A stretch of 64,000 bases of DNA. Source: Chitinophaga jiangningensis (GTDB lineage Bacteria; Bacteroidota; Bacteroidia; Chitinophagales; Chitinophagaceae). The DNA lies in contig NZ_FRBL01000015.1 in the NCBI RefSeq assembly GCF_900142605.1, forward strand, positions 1 through 64,000, written 5' to 3'. The notes under the pieces are model-generated. The model searched no databases. It was not told the DNA's origin and was given only the letters and a program-made list of their open reading frames with translations. Shown here in pieces: positions 17,025 to 26,514 of this stretch. How positions within the stretch are numbered: position 1 is the first letter of the stretch; the number at the start of each line of letters is the position of its first letter. Both the position numbers and the translations under genes were made by a program.

Positions 17025-18047
17025 TCAGAGCGGAAAGGGAGTTACCTCCATCTCAAGCAGTAGGGCAAGTTCCAGCACCTTCACCGGCGTATTCAGTGAA
17101 TTTTCCAGGTCACTCAATTTCAGCTGACCGGCGGCGCTTTTGAACAGGAAGTTCTTAAAAGCATGTTCCTGCACGGCATTTACAAAGTCGTCCGGATGCG
17201 CCACCTTCAGGTCGGCCGTAAAAGTATCCAGTCGCTCCTTCAGCCGTTCCAGCATACGCGGATAATCGCCTGCCCAATGAGCCAGGGCCTCCACTATCAC
17301 TTTTACTTCCGGCTCATTCACAAAATCCAGCTTTTTCAACTGGTGGCGGATGGCTTTCATTTCCATTTGTCGCCACTTGCGCGACTCCAGCACCGGCAAT
17401 TGCCAGCGTTTTATTTCACTTTGCCAGTGGTTGCTGAGCGCCTGCACCTGGTGCAGCTGCATATCCGGAAGGGTAATAGCCGTAAGCTGTTGCCCATGGC
17501 AGCAACCGGTATCCAGCGCCCAGGTGTTGTTGATCCGCAGCGGTTTTTCCACTACACGATGACCGAATAGCACGGCGCGGTCGCCGGTATAATGCGCAGG
17601 CCATGCGGCCGCATCTTCGTATAGGCGTTCCAGGTGTTTCTCCCCGGAAATAGTACCGCAAAGTACTTCTTCCCGTTGCTCTTCCATGGGTTTACCATTT
17701 TCCAGCGCCGCATGTACAATAATGGCCTCCGGCAAAACATAGTAATAAGGCAATGTCTTCAGCCACTGGATAAATTCCGGGTACTCCGGGCCGAACTGCA
17801 GTCGCACAATTTCCTGGGAATAGCTCAGGATGCCATTCAGGTGCTTTCTTTCATGGTTGCCCATCAGTACAACGGTATTGGGGCGATGCCGCAGGTAACG
17901 GTAAACTTCCAGTGATTTGTTGCCGCGGTCAACAATGTCGCCAACCGCAATCAATAAATCTTCCGGGGTGAGGTTAACCTGGTCAAGTAGTAGCATGAGC
18001 TCATCGTAACATCCGTGGATGTCGCCTACGATAATTGTTCTGTTCAT
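17025..18047 (-). CDS. PPP-family metallophosphoesterase (Ser/Thr phosphatase or Ap4A-hydrolase-like)
   Basis: 340 aa from the ATG at 18047 (a TTG at 18056 opens the frame). Metallophosphoesterase motifs are all near the N-terminus: GDIHG (about 9-13), GDIVDRG (about 39-45), GNHE (about 66-69), later histidines in IVHAAL and FGHR. This is the layout of bacterial PPP phosphatases such as PrpE/ApaH. The extra C-terminal region (about 215-340) is helical and has no recognised domain. It ends 23 bases beyond the start of the AraC gene and is read in the same direction. Confidence 0.88.
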   Translation of the reverse strand: MNRTIIVGDIHGCYDELMLLLDQVNLTPEDLLIAVGDIVDRGNKSLEVYRYLRHRPNTVVLMGNHERKHLNGILSYSQEIVRLQFGPEYPEFIQWLKTLPYYYVLPEAIIVHAALENGKPMEEQREEVLCGTISGEKHLERLYEDAAAWPAHYTGDRAVLFGHRVVEKPLRINNTWALDTGCCHGQQLTAITLPDMQLHQVQALSNHWQSEIKRWQLPVLESRKWRQMEMKAIRHQLKKLDFVNEPEVKVIVEALAHWAGDYPRMLERLKERLDTFTADLKVAHPDDFVNAVQEHAFKNFLFKSAAGQLKLSDLENSLNTPVKVLELALLLEMEVTPFPL

Positions 18048-18282
18048 AGGTATCAAATTTTAAATAAAGGGAGAACGGGTTGAATAACTGTTAGTTGTAG
18101 TATGGATTAACAAACATGACTATATCGGGGTCCATCATTCTCGGCCACAAATATCTGAAAATTATTTAAGATTTCACCCCATGAAACATTTTTCCTGTGT
18201 AAATGATGATTTTGACCTGCCTCTGTTAATCGCTCCCATGGTACTTTTAAAGTAACAGTGAACCAAAATCAACGCTATTGTT

Positions 18283-21200
18283 ATGAAAAAAACTTTTACT
18301 CTCCTGGTTGCCCTGCTATTTGTTATAGTGGGCAGGACAACCGCTGCCGGAACTATTGTGCCGCTTGGCAGCGACAGCACCTTCCGTATGGTAGCCCGCA
18401 ATATCTGGGAAATTACCCAGGTACCCAGCATCGCCCGGGAAACCAGGCGTATCAAAACCTCTTTACAGGTAGCCGACTTCCAACCCGTTGGTCTGCGGGC
18501 GGCGGCCTCCGGGCCCCTGCTGATCAATGTGGAACAACTCAGCGGTACGGACCTGCCCAAGCTGATTATGGGTACGTACGACCGCCAAACCGTGACCACC
18601 ATTTCCCTTACCGCCGGCCTCAACACCATTACCACGGCTAATGGCCGTGATCTTTACCTGCAATATTCCTCCGATACACCGTCGGTAAACAACCAGGTAA
18701 GGGTCACCTTTCAAAGCGGCTATGAGCAAATGCCATTTTATATTTTGGGCAATACCACCCATAACGACTGGCTGAATATGCTGGCTGCTGATACAGTGTC
18801 GCCCAACGTGACGCTGTCGGCCAATCGTGTATTCATTGTCGTTAGTCGCATCAAAGCGGTAGAATACAAAAACGAAAACCAGGATACCCTGCTGAAGCTG
18901 ATGGACCAGGTGATGCAGGCGGAGGGTGACATCTCCGGTCTCGACAACAGCACGCCCACACATGCGCCTTTCCTTCGGAATAAGCTGATGCTGCTTGAAA
19001 AAGCCAGTGGCAACCCGGATGCCACTTCCCTGGGCCGTGTGCGTATACCTACCGGCAGTATCAACTGGCTGCTTACGCCTTCGTATATCCTTAACAGTGG
19101 GGGATGGGGCGTATTCCATGAAATAGGTCACCACCACCAGCATTCCAGCTGGACATGGTCCACCTGTATCGAAGTATGCGTAAACATTTACAGCCTGGCC
19201 GCCAAGAGGGCTATCCATCCCGATCAACCGGGAATAGGTGCGAGCGACTGGAACAACATATTTGCCTACCTCGCACAGCCGCAGGCCGCAAAGAATTTTA
19301 ATGCCAGCAGCACAGCCCTGTTTGTACGCCTGGGAATGTTCCATCAATTGTGGCTGGCGTATGGCGACAGCTTTTACCACACCCTCCATAAACGCAATCG
19401 CGATGAAGCGCCTGCTCCGAGCGGTGATGAAGCCGAAATGCGTTTGTTTATGACCTACGCATGCCAGATCAGTGGTTATAACCTCGGCAACTTCTTCAAA
19501 AACTGGGGACTCAACGTGAGCCAGTCGATTTACGATGAGCTGGACGCTCTTGGTCTGCCGCTGCCACCAGTGGACCCTGCCACCCTCCGCGATGACCTGG
19601 TGACCTCCATTACCACGCCGGCTGCCAACGCAGTATATGGCGCAGGGGATACCATTTTCATAAACGCTGCCGCCAACGGGCCTGCTAAGGTTACCAAAGT
19701 GGAGTTTTATGCCGGTAATAATAAATTGGGAGAAGACAGCGCCGCTCCGTACACCTTCACGTGGGCAAACGTTCCTCCCGGCAACTACACCCTCACGGTC
19801 AAAGCTTCCACTGCCACCGCTACAGTCGTTTCCGAACCGGTGGCCATCAGTATGAAAGCGATTAGTATTACCAGTCCTGCCGATGGTGCCGCATTTTCCG
19901 CCGGCACTACCGTACCTGTTACAGTGAACATTGCCGGTACCACCGGTATCCAGCGCGTGGAGTATTATGCTGACAGCGTTAAAGTAGGAGAGGTAACTAC
20001 CGCACCCTATTCGTTTACCTGGCAGCCCGCCGCAGGCACACACAATGTGTATGCAAAACTGGTATACCAAAATAATGATACCGCAGTATCGGCACCCGTA
20101 GCCACGATTACCGGCGGTACTTTTGCAGTAGCCGATGCCTATGTGCGGGATGGCAGCTATGCCGGCAACAACTACGGTAACGCCACTACGCTGGTGGTAA
20201 AGAAAGATGGAAATGCCAGCTTCAGCCGGATAAGCTTCGTAAAATTTGATCTCAGTCAGCTGACGAATGTAAGTACCGGTAAATTGCGTTTAAACATTGT
20301 AGGTGCAGGTACCGCAGCCACTGGTACCCAATGGCAGGTATGGAAAGTAGGGAACGATAGCTGGACCGAATCCGGCATTACCTGGAACAACCGCCCTACA
20401 GCAGATACGCTGCTGGCGAGCATTCCCGGAAAAAGAACCGGATATGCGGAGTGGGACCTGAGTGATGCGCTGCTGCAGGAACTGGCAGGCGATAAAGTGC
20501 TTACACTGGCTATACAGTCCTCCGTTTCCGGCCAAACCAACGATGGTACCTTTAGTGCCCGCGAAGTAACGGATGCGCACCTGCGCCCCGTATTGCTGGT
20601 GTATCCGGACACCACCGCACCGGTTATCGCAACGCCCGACAGCATTTATGTACTCAATGATACCGGTGTGACTACCGCCGCCGTGCAGCTTAGCACTCCG
20701 GTGGCTACCGACAGAAGCGGTATTGCTTCCATTGTAAACGATGCGCCGGCGACATTCCCGCTGGGTAAAACCATTGTGCTATGGACGGCTACAGATAAGG
20801 CAGGTAATACGGCTACGGCGCAGCAACTGGTGGAAGTAGGGCTTCGCAAAAGTAAAATCGGTAACGTAACAGTATATGCCGGCACCACCAATAACTCTTC
20901 CATTGGCCGTATGGCCGACTTGCAGGCGGAGTTGTACCTGAACGGGAACCTTGTTGGTACAGGTACTTTGTTACAACAGCACCTGCAAGGCAAAACGCTG
21001 GCGAGTGCACAGCCGTTTGTGATCCCGATCAACAGCGACAGTATCGCCTACACGCAGGAAGATCAGCTGCAACTGAAACTTTCCGCTCGCAAGGCCGGTG
21101 GTAATGGAACGTATGGTATCCAGGTATGGTACAATGCAGATGGTACTAACGGTAACGGCTATAGCACACTGGAGAAGTATACACCTGCGGCCTCAGGTTC

Positions 21201-21609
21201 GCCGGTATTTTCCCTGGGAAATCCATTTGTATTGCGTGATACCGCTGGAAGCGCAGCACAGTCAGTAACTATTACCTTATCTGATGAGTTTAAGGAGATA
21301 GCTACCTGGTCTACGATAGCTGTTCCGTGTAATTACGGGGAACAGGCTGAAAATGCCGGTGATAAAGCGCCGCAGCTGATAGTTTCCGCTTACCCTAATC
21401 CTGCTGCTACGGAGTTTGTGCTGAATCTGACAGACGGTAATAAATCTGTGCTGATACAACTAACGGACTTCTACGGTCGCCCGGTGAAGCAGCTGAAGTT
21501 TGCAGCCGGCCAGCAGGTGCGGTTTGGAGGTGATTTGCCTAAAGGTGTTTATTTTGCCTGGGTGAATCAGGAAGGTAAAATGGCGTTTGTGAAGTTGATT
21601 AAGTTATAA
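18283..21609 (+). CDS. Large secreted M60-like zinc metallopeptidase with Ig-like, DNRLRE and HYR domains and T9SS tail
   Basis: 1108 aa. Signal peptide about 1-23. Peptidase M60/enhancin-like catalytic region (about 60-430) with HEIGH at 279-283 and the third ligand Glu297 thirteen residues on. Then two bacterial Ig-like domains (about 441-525 and 526-610, each with KVEFYA/RVEYYA repeats), a DNRLRE-type module (about 613-775; ADAYVRDGSYAGNNYG), a HYR-like domain (about 776-862; TAPVIATPD), a further beta-rich stretch (about 865-1015), and a T9SS sorting domain (about 1032-1108; VSAYPNPAATEF). M60 peptidases of gut and soil bacteria cut mucin-like glycoproteins. It stands alone with its own terminator. 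Confidence 0.9.
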   Translation: MKKTFTLLVALLFVIVGRTTAAGTIVPLGSDSTFRMVARNIWEITQVPSIARETRRIKTSLQVADFQPVGLRAAASGPLLINVEQLSGTDLPKLIMGTYDRQTVTTISLTAGLNTITTANGRDLYLQYSSDTPSVNNQVRVTFQSGYEQMPFYILGNTTHNDWLNMLAADTVSPNVTLSANRVFIVVSRIKAVEYKNENQDTLLKLMDQVMQAEGDISGLDNSTPTHAPFLRNKLMLLEKASGNPDATSLGRVRIPTGSINWLLTPSYILNSGGWGVFHEIGHHHQHSSWTWSTCIEVCVNIYSLAAKRAIHPDQPGIGASDWNNIFAYLAQPQAAKNFNASSTALFVRLGMFHQLWLAYGDSFYHTLHKRNRDEAPAPSGDEAEMRLFMTYACQISGYNLGNFFKNWGLNVSQSIYDELDALGLPLPPVDPATLRDDLVTSITTPAANAVYGAGDTIFINAAANGPAKVTKVEFYAGNNKLGEDSAAPYTFTWANVPPGNYTLTVKASTATATVVSEPVAISMKAISITSPADGAAFSAGTTVPVTVNIAGTTGIQRVEYYADSVKVGEVTTAPYSFTWQPAAGTHNVYAKLVYQNNDTAVSAPVATITGGTFAVADAYVRDGSYAGNNYGNATTLVVKKDGNASFSRISFVKFDLSQLTNVSTGKLRLNIVGAGTAATGTQWQVWKVGNDSWTESGITWNNRPTADTLLASIPGKRTGYAEWDLSDALLQELAGDKVLTLAIQSSVSGQTNDGTFSAREVTDAHLRPVLLVYPDTTAPVIATPDSIYVLNDTGVTTAAVQLSTPVATDRSGIASIVNDAPATFPLGKTIVLWTATDKAGNTATAQQLVEVGLRKSKIGNVTVYAGTTNNSSIGRMADLQAELYLNGNLVGTGTLLQQHLQGKTLASAQPFVIPINSDSIAYTQEDQLQLKLSARKAGGNGTYGIQVWYNADGTNGNGYSTLEKYTPAASGSPVFSLGNPFVLRDTAGSAAQSVTITLSDEFKEIATWSTIAVPCNYGEQAENAGDKAPQLIVSAYPNPAATEFVLNLTDGNKSVLIQLTDFYGRPVKQLKFAAGQQVRFGGDLPKGVYFAWVNQEGKMAFVKLIKL

Positions 21610-21633
21610 GCTGATTACAGGTAATAAGCAAAA

Positions 21634-21665
21634 GGCCGTCTCCTAAAAATGGAGGCGGCCTTTTT
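21634..21665 (+). terminator. Intrinsic terminator of the M60 gene
   Basis: A 10-bp stem with one mismatch (21634-21643 with 21651-21660), 7-nt loop and a following TTTTT, 25 bases after the stop codon. Confidence 0.8.
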
Positions 21666-21759
21666 CGTTTGTGCCGTGCTTACGATAGTAACTGCGCAAA
21701 AGAAAAAGGTAGGGTTATTATACGCTATGAAATATCCCCCAGATTGATAAATTTGTAGT

Positions 21760-22668
21760 ATGAAAAGGTTTATAATAACACAGTTATTTATTTCGCTGCT
21801 TCTCTTAAAAGTAAAAGCCACAAATGTTGATTCATTAAGGCCACTTTTAAATATTCGTATTGCTGAAAATGCTTTGTTGAAGGATTTAAGTATACTTCAA
21901 CCTGCTATCATTCATGATACACTGTTTATACTCAATCATAATAAGCTTGTATTAATTGATTTTAAGCAGAAAAATGTCTCGACAAATGAAAAGGTGAACG
22001 CTACACTTGCAGGATTAGCTGCAAAAAAACAGTATCCACTTACGTTGTCAGCGGCACCTGAAGGTTTTTATATTGGATGTTGGGATGGTATTCGCCTGAT
22101 TTCCACGTATGGAAAGATTCTTTCTTTTACCAAGACGGAAGGGCCTGTGGATTACATCCATTCAACAATACAAAAGATCTGGGCAAATTTTGATAACAAA
22201 GTAATAACCATAGATAAGGTTTCTGGTGCCATTTCTCAGAAAGTTGATGAAAACATGTTCACATCGGTTGGAGGATATATTACTATACCGGAGAATATAG
22301 GTGTTTGCAGATCAGAAGGAGATGTAGTTAAGGAGTTTACCATGGACCCCAATCAACAACTGAATGAAAAGGAATATGAAATTCCTGAATCTTATACTTT
22401 CTGCCAGGATCCTTATTATGCATTCGCCGATCAGCAATACTTTATCATATACGATCTGACAAAGCGCGATGCACTGTATTTTCTGGATAAAAACAATCTA
22501 AAGAAGCCCCCCGTAAGAAACATCAGCATGGCTAAATATCAGCTCATACGGACAATTGCACTGAGAAATATGGAAGAAGATGATCCTAAATTGAAAATCG
22601 GTTATGCTGATGGAAAGTATTACCTGTTGTCCTGGAAGAATGGAAACTTCCAGGTATTCACATTCTAG
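21760..22668 (+). CDS. Hypothetical secreted protein, beta-rich
   Basis: 302 aa. N-terminal signal peptide (MKRFIITQLFISLLLLKVKA). No family recognised. Recurrent short beta-strand and turn patterns (DTLFILNHNKLVLID, GFYIGCWDGIRLIS, QQYFIIYDLTKRDALYFL) suggest a beta-propeller-like fold. The gene is visibly richer in A+T than its neighbours and uses more A/T-ending codons, so it may be a recent arrival. TAAATTTG at 21748-21755 looks like a -7 box but sits only four bases before the ATG. Confidence 0.75.
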   Translation: MKRFIITQLFISLLLLKVKATNVDSLRPLLNIRIAENALLKDLSILQPAIIHDTLFILNHNKLVLIDFKQKNVSTNEKVNATLAGLAAKKQYPLTLSAAPEGFYIGCWDGIRLISTYGKILSFTKTEGPVDYIHSTIQKIWANFDNKVITIDKVSGAISQKVDENMFTSVGGYITIPENIGVCRSEGDVVKEFTMDPNQQLNEKEYEIPESYTFCQDPYYAFADQQYFIIYDLTKRDALYFLDKNNLKKPPVRNISMAKYQLIRTIALRNMEEDDPKLKIGYADGKYYLLSWKNGNFQVFTF

Positions 22669-22794
22669 CAGAAGTATCTGGTAGAATTTAAAAGGAGGAA
22701 ATCAATATTTTTAACTACCCGGAAGTTGAATAAATGCACTGTCCATCCACAAAAAAGAAGCAGTTTCATTTAAAAAATAAGTCATCCGCCTTTT

Positions 22795-23310
22795 TTACCT
22801 ACTTATCCGCGCAGCATACATCTTTCCCGACCTATACACTGAATTCCTTTCTCCTAATTTGATAGTATTGGTAAAACCCGCCTCCCTGAATAGTTCGGTG
22901 AGGGCTTGTAACGTAATAGGATAGGGCACCCAGGGATTCGCCTGCGTAGTTTCATATTCTACTATAATAAAGGTGCCATCATCCGTCAAACTTTGTGCAA
23001 GCCGCTTGATGAGGTTGGGTTTATCTGTAATGTAGTGCAGGGAATTGGCCATCACTATGCCTTGTAGTGCGGGTAGTTGAAAGTTCGTTAATGAAAAATC
23101 GGCCTGTTGCCGCATGACGCTGATGCCTGCCGGAATGCTGTAAGGCAGTGGTTTTACGGGCTGTTGGTCAATGGCCAGTATGGTACTGCCCGGCGGCAGT
23201 AAATGCGCGAGGGCTACTGAAAATAAGCCTTCACCACAGCCAAGGTCCGCCCAGGTGCCGGCTTGCAGCCCTTCCGCGTGTATGAGCGCAATCGCTTCTT
23301 TTATCTCCAT
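22795..23310 (-). CDS. Class I SAM-dependent methyltransferase
   Basis: 171 aa. Rossmann methyltransferase fold: motif I ADLGCGEGLFSVALA (about 21-35), acidic end of strand 2 in LAIDQQ, motif with NSLHYI, and a C-terminal beta-hairpin region. It has no specific substrate signature and is short for the family. It is divergent from the MBL-fold gene at 23467. Confidence 0.85.
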   Translation of the reverse strand: MEIKEAIALIHAEGLQAGTWADLGCGEGLFSVALAHLLPPGSTILAIDQQPVKPLPYSIPAGISVMRQQADFSLTNFQLPALQGIVMANSLHYITDKPNLIKRLAQSLTDDGTFIIVEYETTQANPWVPYPITLQALTELFREAGFTNTIKLGERNSVYRSGKMYAARISR

Positions 23311-23441
23311 AGTTTTAAGTTAATGTATTTTTTATTATGTTTGGGCCCAACGGAAACGGGTAGTACATGTTAACCTTGTTGTAACCCGGTGGACTATCAG
23401 TCATGTTTTTTCTGGCCTACAGGTGAGCGCCCACGCCAGCC

Positions 23442-23449
23442 TACCTTTG
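23442..23449 (+). promoter_or_regulatory. Candidate -7 promoter box
   Basis: TACCTTTG matches the Bacteroidota TAnnTTTG consensus 17 bases upstream of the MBL-fold ATG. A matching -33 element is not clear. Confidence 0.4.
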
Positions 23450-23466
23450 CCTTAAAATTTTGCAAT

Positions 23467-24243
23467 ATGGAAACTAGCATCGTCTGCGCTACTTGCGGTA
23501 CCCAATATCAGTCGGCACCTGCTGATAATATTTGTTTTATCTGTAAGGATGACCGGCAATATCTGCCTGTAAACGGCCAGCAGTGGACTACACTAGCGGA
23601 ATTGTCTGCCTCGCACCACGTGCAGATCAAAGAAATTACACCGGCATTATTTGAGCTGGAAATCACGCCCAAATTTGCCATTGGCCAACGTGCCCTGCTG
23701 GTGCTGCATCCGGAAGGAAATATTTTATGGGACTGTATCCCACTCCTGGATGCGGCCACAGTGGCTTTTATACGCGAAAAAGGTGGCCTCCGCGGCATTG
23801 CCATCTCCCACCCACATTATTACAGTAATATGCGCAACTGGGCCGAAATGTTCGATTGCCCGGTATACCTGCACGAAAAAGATAAGGCCTATATCGCAGA
23901 TCATCATCCAAGGGTCAACAACTGGACCGGCACTGATCTGTCATTAGGGAATGAGCTTCGTATAGTCAATACCGGTGGTCACTTCCCTGGCAGCTGTGTA
24001 CTGCTTGCCGGTGATACCTTGTTATGTGGAGATACCATGTACTTGTCGCCAAGCATGCAACACCTCGCCGTAATGTACAGTTATCCCAACCGCATTCCTT
24101 TGCCGGTGGCGCAGGCCAGGGCCGTGATGGAACAAATAATGGATCTGCCGTTTAACCACCTCCACGGGTTTTATGATTACCAGAACCTGCGTGGCAATGC
24201 CAAAGAAATATTGAAACAATCGATGGACTGGTATCAGTCGTAA
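23467..24243 (+). CDS. Metallo-beta-lactamase-fold protein with N-terminal Cys motif
   Basis: 258 aa from the ATG at 23467; the open frame extends upstream to a GTG at 23389 over the promoter box. The N-terminus has CATC and CFIC (C7, C10, C25, C28 pattern), probably a small zinc ribbon. The MBL fold follows, but the usual HxHxDH is SHPHYYSN, so the Asp and His of the second metal site are missing, while the later TGGH and GDT motifs are kept. It may bind one metal or do a different reaction. Downstream 13 bases is a membrane protein gene on the same strand. Confidence 0.82.
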   Translation: METSIVCATCGTQYQSAPADNICFICKDDRQYLPVNGQQWTTLAELSASHHVQIKEITPALFELEITPKFAIGQRALLVLHPEGNILWDCIPLLDAATVAFIREKGGLRGIAISHPHYYSNMRNWAEMFDCPVYLHEKDKAYIADHHPRVNNWTGTDLSLGNELRIVNTGGHFPGSCVLLAGDTLLCGDTMYLSPSMQHLAVMYSYPNRIPLPVAQARAVMEQIMDLPFNHLHGFYDYQNLRGNAKEILKQSMDWYQS

Positions 24244-24256
24244 ATAAAAACAGCCC

Positions 24257-25555
24257 ATGAATAAATACGAATTCGGATTTCAAAGTAACAAAGGGAATCC
24301 CTATATCTTTTTAATGATCCTTTCACCGTTGGTGACAGTGCCGCTGCTGGTGCTGATGGAAAATTTGAATCTACCTGTTTTCTTTATTGTTATACTAACG
24401 CCCATCATTTTCGGTGGTTACATGATGTACAAAAAGGGAAAGGCCAGGGACGAAATCACGCTCGATAACCGCGGCTTTACTTCCAGCTATTACGGTAGAA
24501 TCGATTTCAACGATATTGCCGAAATAGTGCAATTGCCCTGGTACCGCCGTAATCCGCCTACGATGGCGATCAGGCTGACATCCGGAAAAAAGATTGGCTG
24601 GAACTTAACTTACAGAGGTAGTATTTTCAATACCTCCGCTGATGCCCATACTTTCGATGATTTTACAACTGCCCTGGCCGACAAACTGGAAGCCCGGGTG
24701 CAGCATAAAAATCCATTTGTGGAACAAAAAGCCCCGGAAACAACGTCCCTGGCCGGGCAGCTGCAAGGGGAGAAAAAGCGGAACAATAGTGTTTACTGGA
24801 CCCTCCCGCTGGGCTTCGTTGTAGCATTGACAGGCTTGATTCGCACCTGTGGCAAGGATTGGCTGCCTAACAGGAATATCGATTTCGGTAAAGTAGCAGC
24901 GAGACAGGAAGCGTTGTATCACCAAAATATTATAACGGCCAGGCAAATCATGGATTCAATGGCAGTGGTCAATGGACCGGCTTTTTTGTACACCAACGAT
25001 ACCGGTGCTATTCTTAAACAGATGCCGGATCTCGAAGTGGAAGAGGCTACCGGCATCAGGGTTTTTCAGCAAACTGCTGCAAATATGGAGATGCAAAGAT
25101 TTATTGAGCATCCGGATTCATTTCCGCCAAGGATATTTGTAATTGGTACTGATACGGTATTTAAAAAAATGACGAAGAGTATCCTGAATATGGATGACAG
25201 TGCGAGTCGCTATTTATACCTGCGCGTGTATGACACTTCCCAGCACATCAAGGCACCCAGCTTTAGGGGAAGTACCATGGATACTACAAAATATAAGGTT
25301 TTTGACGTCACCACAGCCATTCCCATATATGATACTACTAAAATAGGGGAGGCTATAGAAAAGGCTTTTCCGGGGATGCACCTGATGCTGGCGCAGGTAC
25401 ATCATCGATCTTCGTTTAAGGTATATCTGACGGGCAGAGTCAGTGAAGGAATTCCGGAACACTTATTTCGAAAGGCTGTATTGGAGTTGAATAAACAGTT
25501 TCACGCCGTGAAAGTGGATACTACCTTGTTTGTATCCAAAACTTTCTTCAACTGA
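24257..25555 (+). CDS. Hypothetical membrane protein
   Basis: 432 aa. Two N-terminal TM segments (about 16-34 and 40-57), then a beta-rich stretch (about 65-150; EITLDNRGFTSSYYGRIDFNDIAEI) that resembles bacterial PH-like domains, a third TM at about 178-197, and a long soluble C-terminal part of unknown type. The first half recalls small STM3941-type/bPH membrane proteins. No family assigned with confidence. Probably co-transcribed with the MBL-fold gene. Confidence 0.75.
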   Translation: MNKYEFGFQSNKGNPYIFLMILSPLVTVPLLVLMENLNLPVFFIVILTPIIFGGYMMYKKGKARDEITLDNRGFTSSYYGRIDFNDIAEIVQLPWYRRNPPTMAIRLTSGKKIGWNLTYRGSIFNTSADAHTFDDFTTALADKLEARVQHKNPFVEQKAPETTSLAGQLQGEKKRNNSVYWTLPLGFVVALTGLIRTCGKDWLPNRNIDFGKVAARQEALYHQNIITARQIMDSMAVVNGPAFLYTNDTGAILKQMPDLEVEEATGIRVFQQTAANMEMQRFIEHPDSFPPRIFVIGTDTVFKKMTKSILNMDDSASRYLYLRVYDTSQHIKAPSFRGSTMDTTKYKVFDVTTAIPIYDTTKIGEAIEKAFPGMHLMLAQVHHRSSFKVYLTGRVSEGIPEHLFRKAVLELNKQFHAVKVDTTLFVSKTFFN

Positions 25556-25562
25556 TAAAAAC

Positions 25563-25594
25563 ACAGGGTGTATCAAAAGTCTGATACACCCTGT
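25563..25594. terminator. Hairpin between convergent genes
   Basis: A perfect 13-bp stem (25563-25575 with 25582-25594) and 6-nt loop after the membrane protein stop. The DJ-1 gene ends 57 bases further on the other strand. T-run is weak, but position and stem fit a terminator. Confidence 0.6.
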
Positions 25595-25650
25595 TATGGT
25601 TCGGGTACCTGATGGAGTCAGGCCGTTATTTAAGTAATGCTCAGCATACT

Positions 25651-26424
25651 TTATTTACTAATCGCAGCCATCAGCTTTTCGGCCACTCCTACGGAAGAAG
25701 CGGGATTCTGACCGGTAATCAGCAGTCCATCCTGCACGGAAAAAGGATGCCAGTTTTCTGTTTTTTCGTAAATGCCTCCGTTAGCCTTCAGCATATCTTC
25801 CAGCAGGAAAGGCACTACTTTGGTGAGTTGCACACCTTCTTCCTCGGTATTACTGAAGCCGGTTACTTTTTTACCTTTCACCAGTGGTTCGCCATTAGCG
25901 GTTTTTACATGTTTTAGAGCCGCAGGAGCATGGCATACCAGCGCTGCGGGCTTATTGTGGTCTACGAAGCTGGCGATCAAAGCCGCACTGGTTTTATCTT
26001 CTGCCAGGTCCCACATGGGGCCGTGGCCTCCCGGATAAAACACAGCATCGAAATCCTCCTGTTTTACATCCGCTAGTTTAACGGTATGTGCCAGTTTATC
26101 TTCCGTGGCTTTATCGTTGTAGAATCGTTTGGTAGCTTCTGTTTGAGCGCCCGGATCGGTGCTTTTCGGATCAATGGGTGCCTGCCCGCCCTTGGGAGAG
26201 GCGATGGTCACCTGCACGCCTTTATCAGTCAGGAAATAATACGGTGCGGCAAACTCCTCGATCCAGATGCCTGTTTTCTCACCGGTATTGCCCAGGTCAC
26301 TATGGGAAGTAACTACAAACAATACTTTTTTGGGTTGGGTGTTATGGTTGCTCATTTGTGAAAAACCTTTAAGTGTGGTTAAAATGATCATTGTACTTAA
26401 CAGTAACTTAGCCGTGAAGTTCAT
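25651..26424 (-). CDS. DJ-1/PfpI-superfamily (Hsp31-like) protein, exported
   Basis: 257 aa from the ATG at 26424; the frame is open further upstream to 26490 but that would overlap the operator. N-terminal signal peptide (MNFTAKLLLSTMIILTTLKGFSQ), then a type-1 glutamine-amidotransferase-like DJ-1 fold with nucleophile Cys in ALVCHAPAAL, GGHGPMWDL and the acidic residue in EEFAAPYY. The arrangement matches Hsp31/glyoxalase III-type proteins, which act as chaperone or deglycase/glyoxalase. A signal peptide suggests a periplasmic role. A CRP-type site lies about 75 bases upstream. Confidence 0.88.
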   Translation of the reverse strand: MNFTAKLLLSTMIILTTLKGFSQMSNHNTQPKKVLFVVTSHSDLGNTGEKTGIWIEEFAAPYYFLTDKGVQVTIASPKGGQAPIDPKSTDPGAQTEATKRFYNDKATEDKLAHTVKLADVKQEDFDAVFYPGGHGPMWDLAEDKTSAALIASFVDHNKPAALVCHAPAALKHVKTANGEPLVKGKKVTGFSNTEEEGVQLTKVVPFLLEDMLKANGGIYEKTENWHPFSVQDGLLITGQNPASSVGVAEKLMAAISK

Positions 26425-26498
26425 TTGCTTTGATTTTTTAATACCGCAAAGTTCCCAACTAGCTGTATAGCCACACAGGAGGTATGTCACAAATTCGC

Positions 26499-26514
26499 TG
26501 TGATATAGATCACA
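26499..26514. promoter_or_regulatory. CRP/FNR-type operator
   Basis: TGTGATATAGATCACA is a perfect TGTGA-N6-TCACA palindrome. It overlaps the last codons of the Crp/Fnr gene and lies about 75 bases upstream of the DJ-1 ATG on the same strand. A second outward pair (TCACA at about 26487-26491 with TGTGA at 26499-26503) shares one half. The neighbouring regulator has RETLSR in its recognition helix, the same contact residues as E. coli CRP (RETVGR). Confidence 0.6.

Noticed and set aside
18258..18641. 127-codon plus-strand frame at the start of the M60 gene
   Set aside because: It is out of frame with the clear signal peptide and catalytic domain and has no features of its own.
18463..20070. 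535-codon frame on the minus strand opposite the M60 gene
   Set aside because: It is entirely inside the well-supported M60 gene and has no family resemblance; high-GC codon use in the real gene creates long open shadows.
23389..23466. GTG start for the MBL-fold gene
   Set aside because: It would cover the TACCTTTG promoter box and adds 26 residues without similarity to the family.
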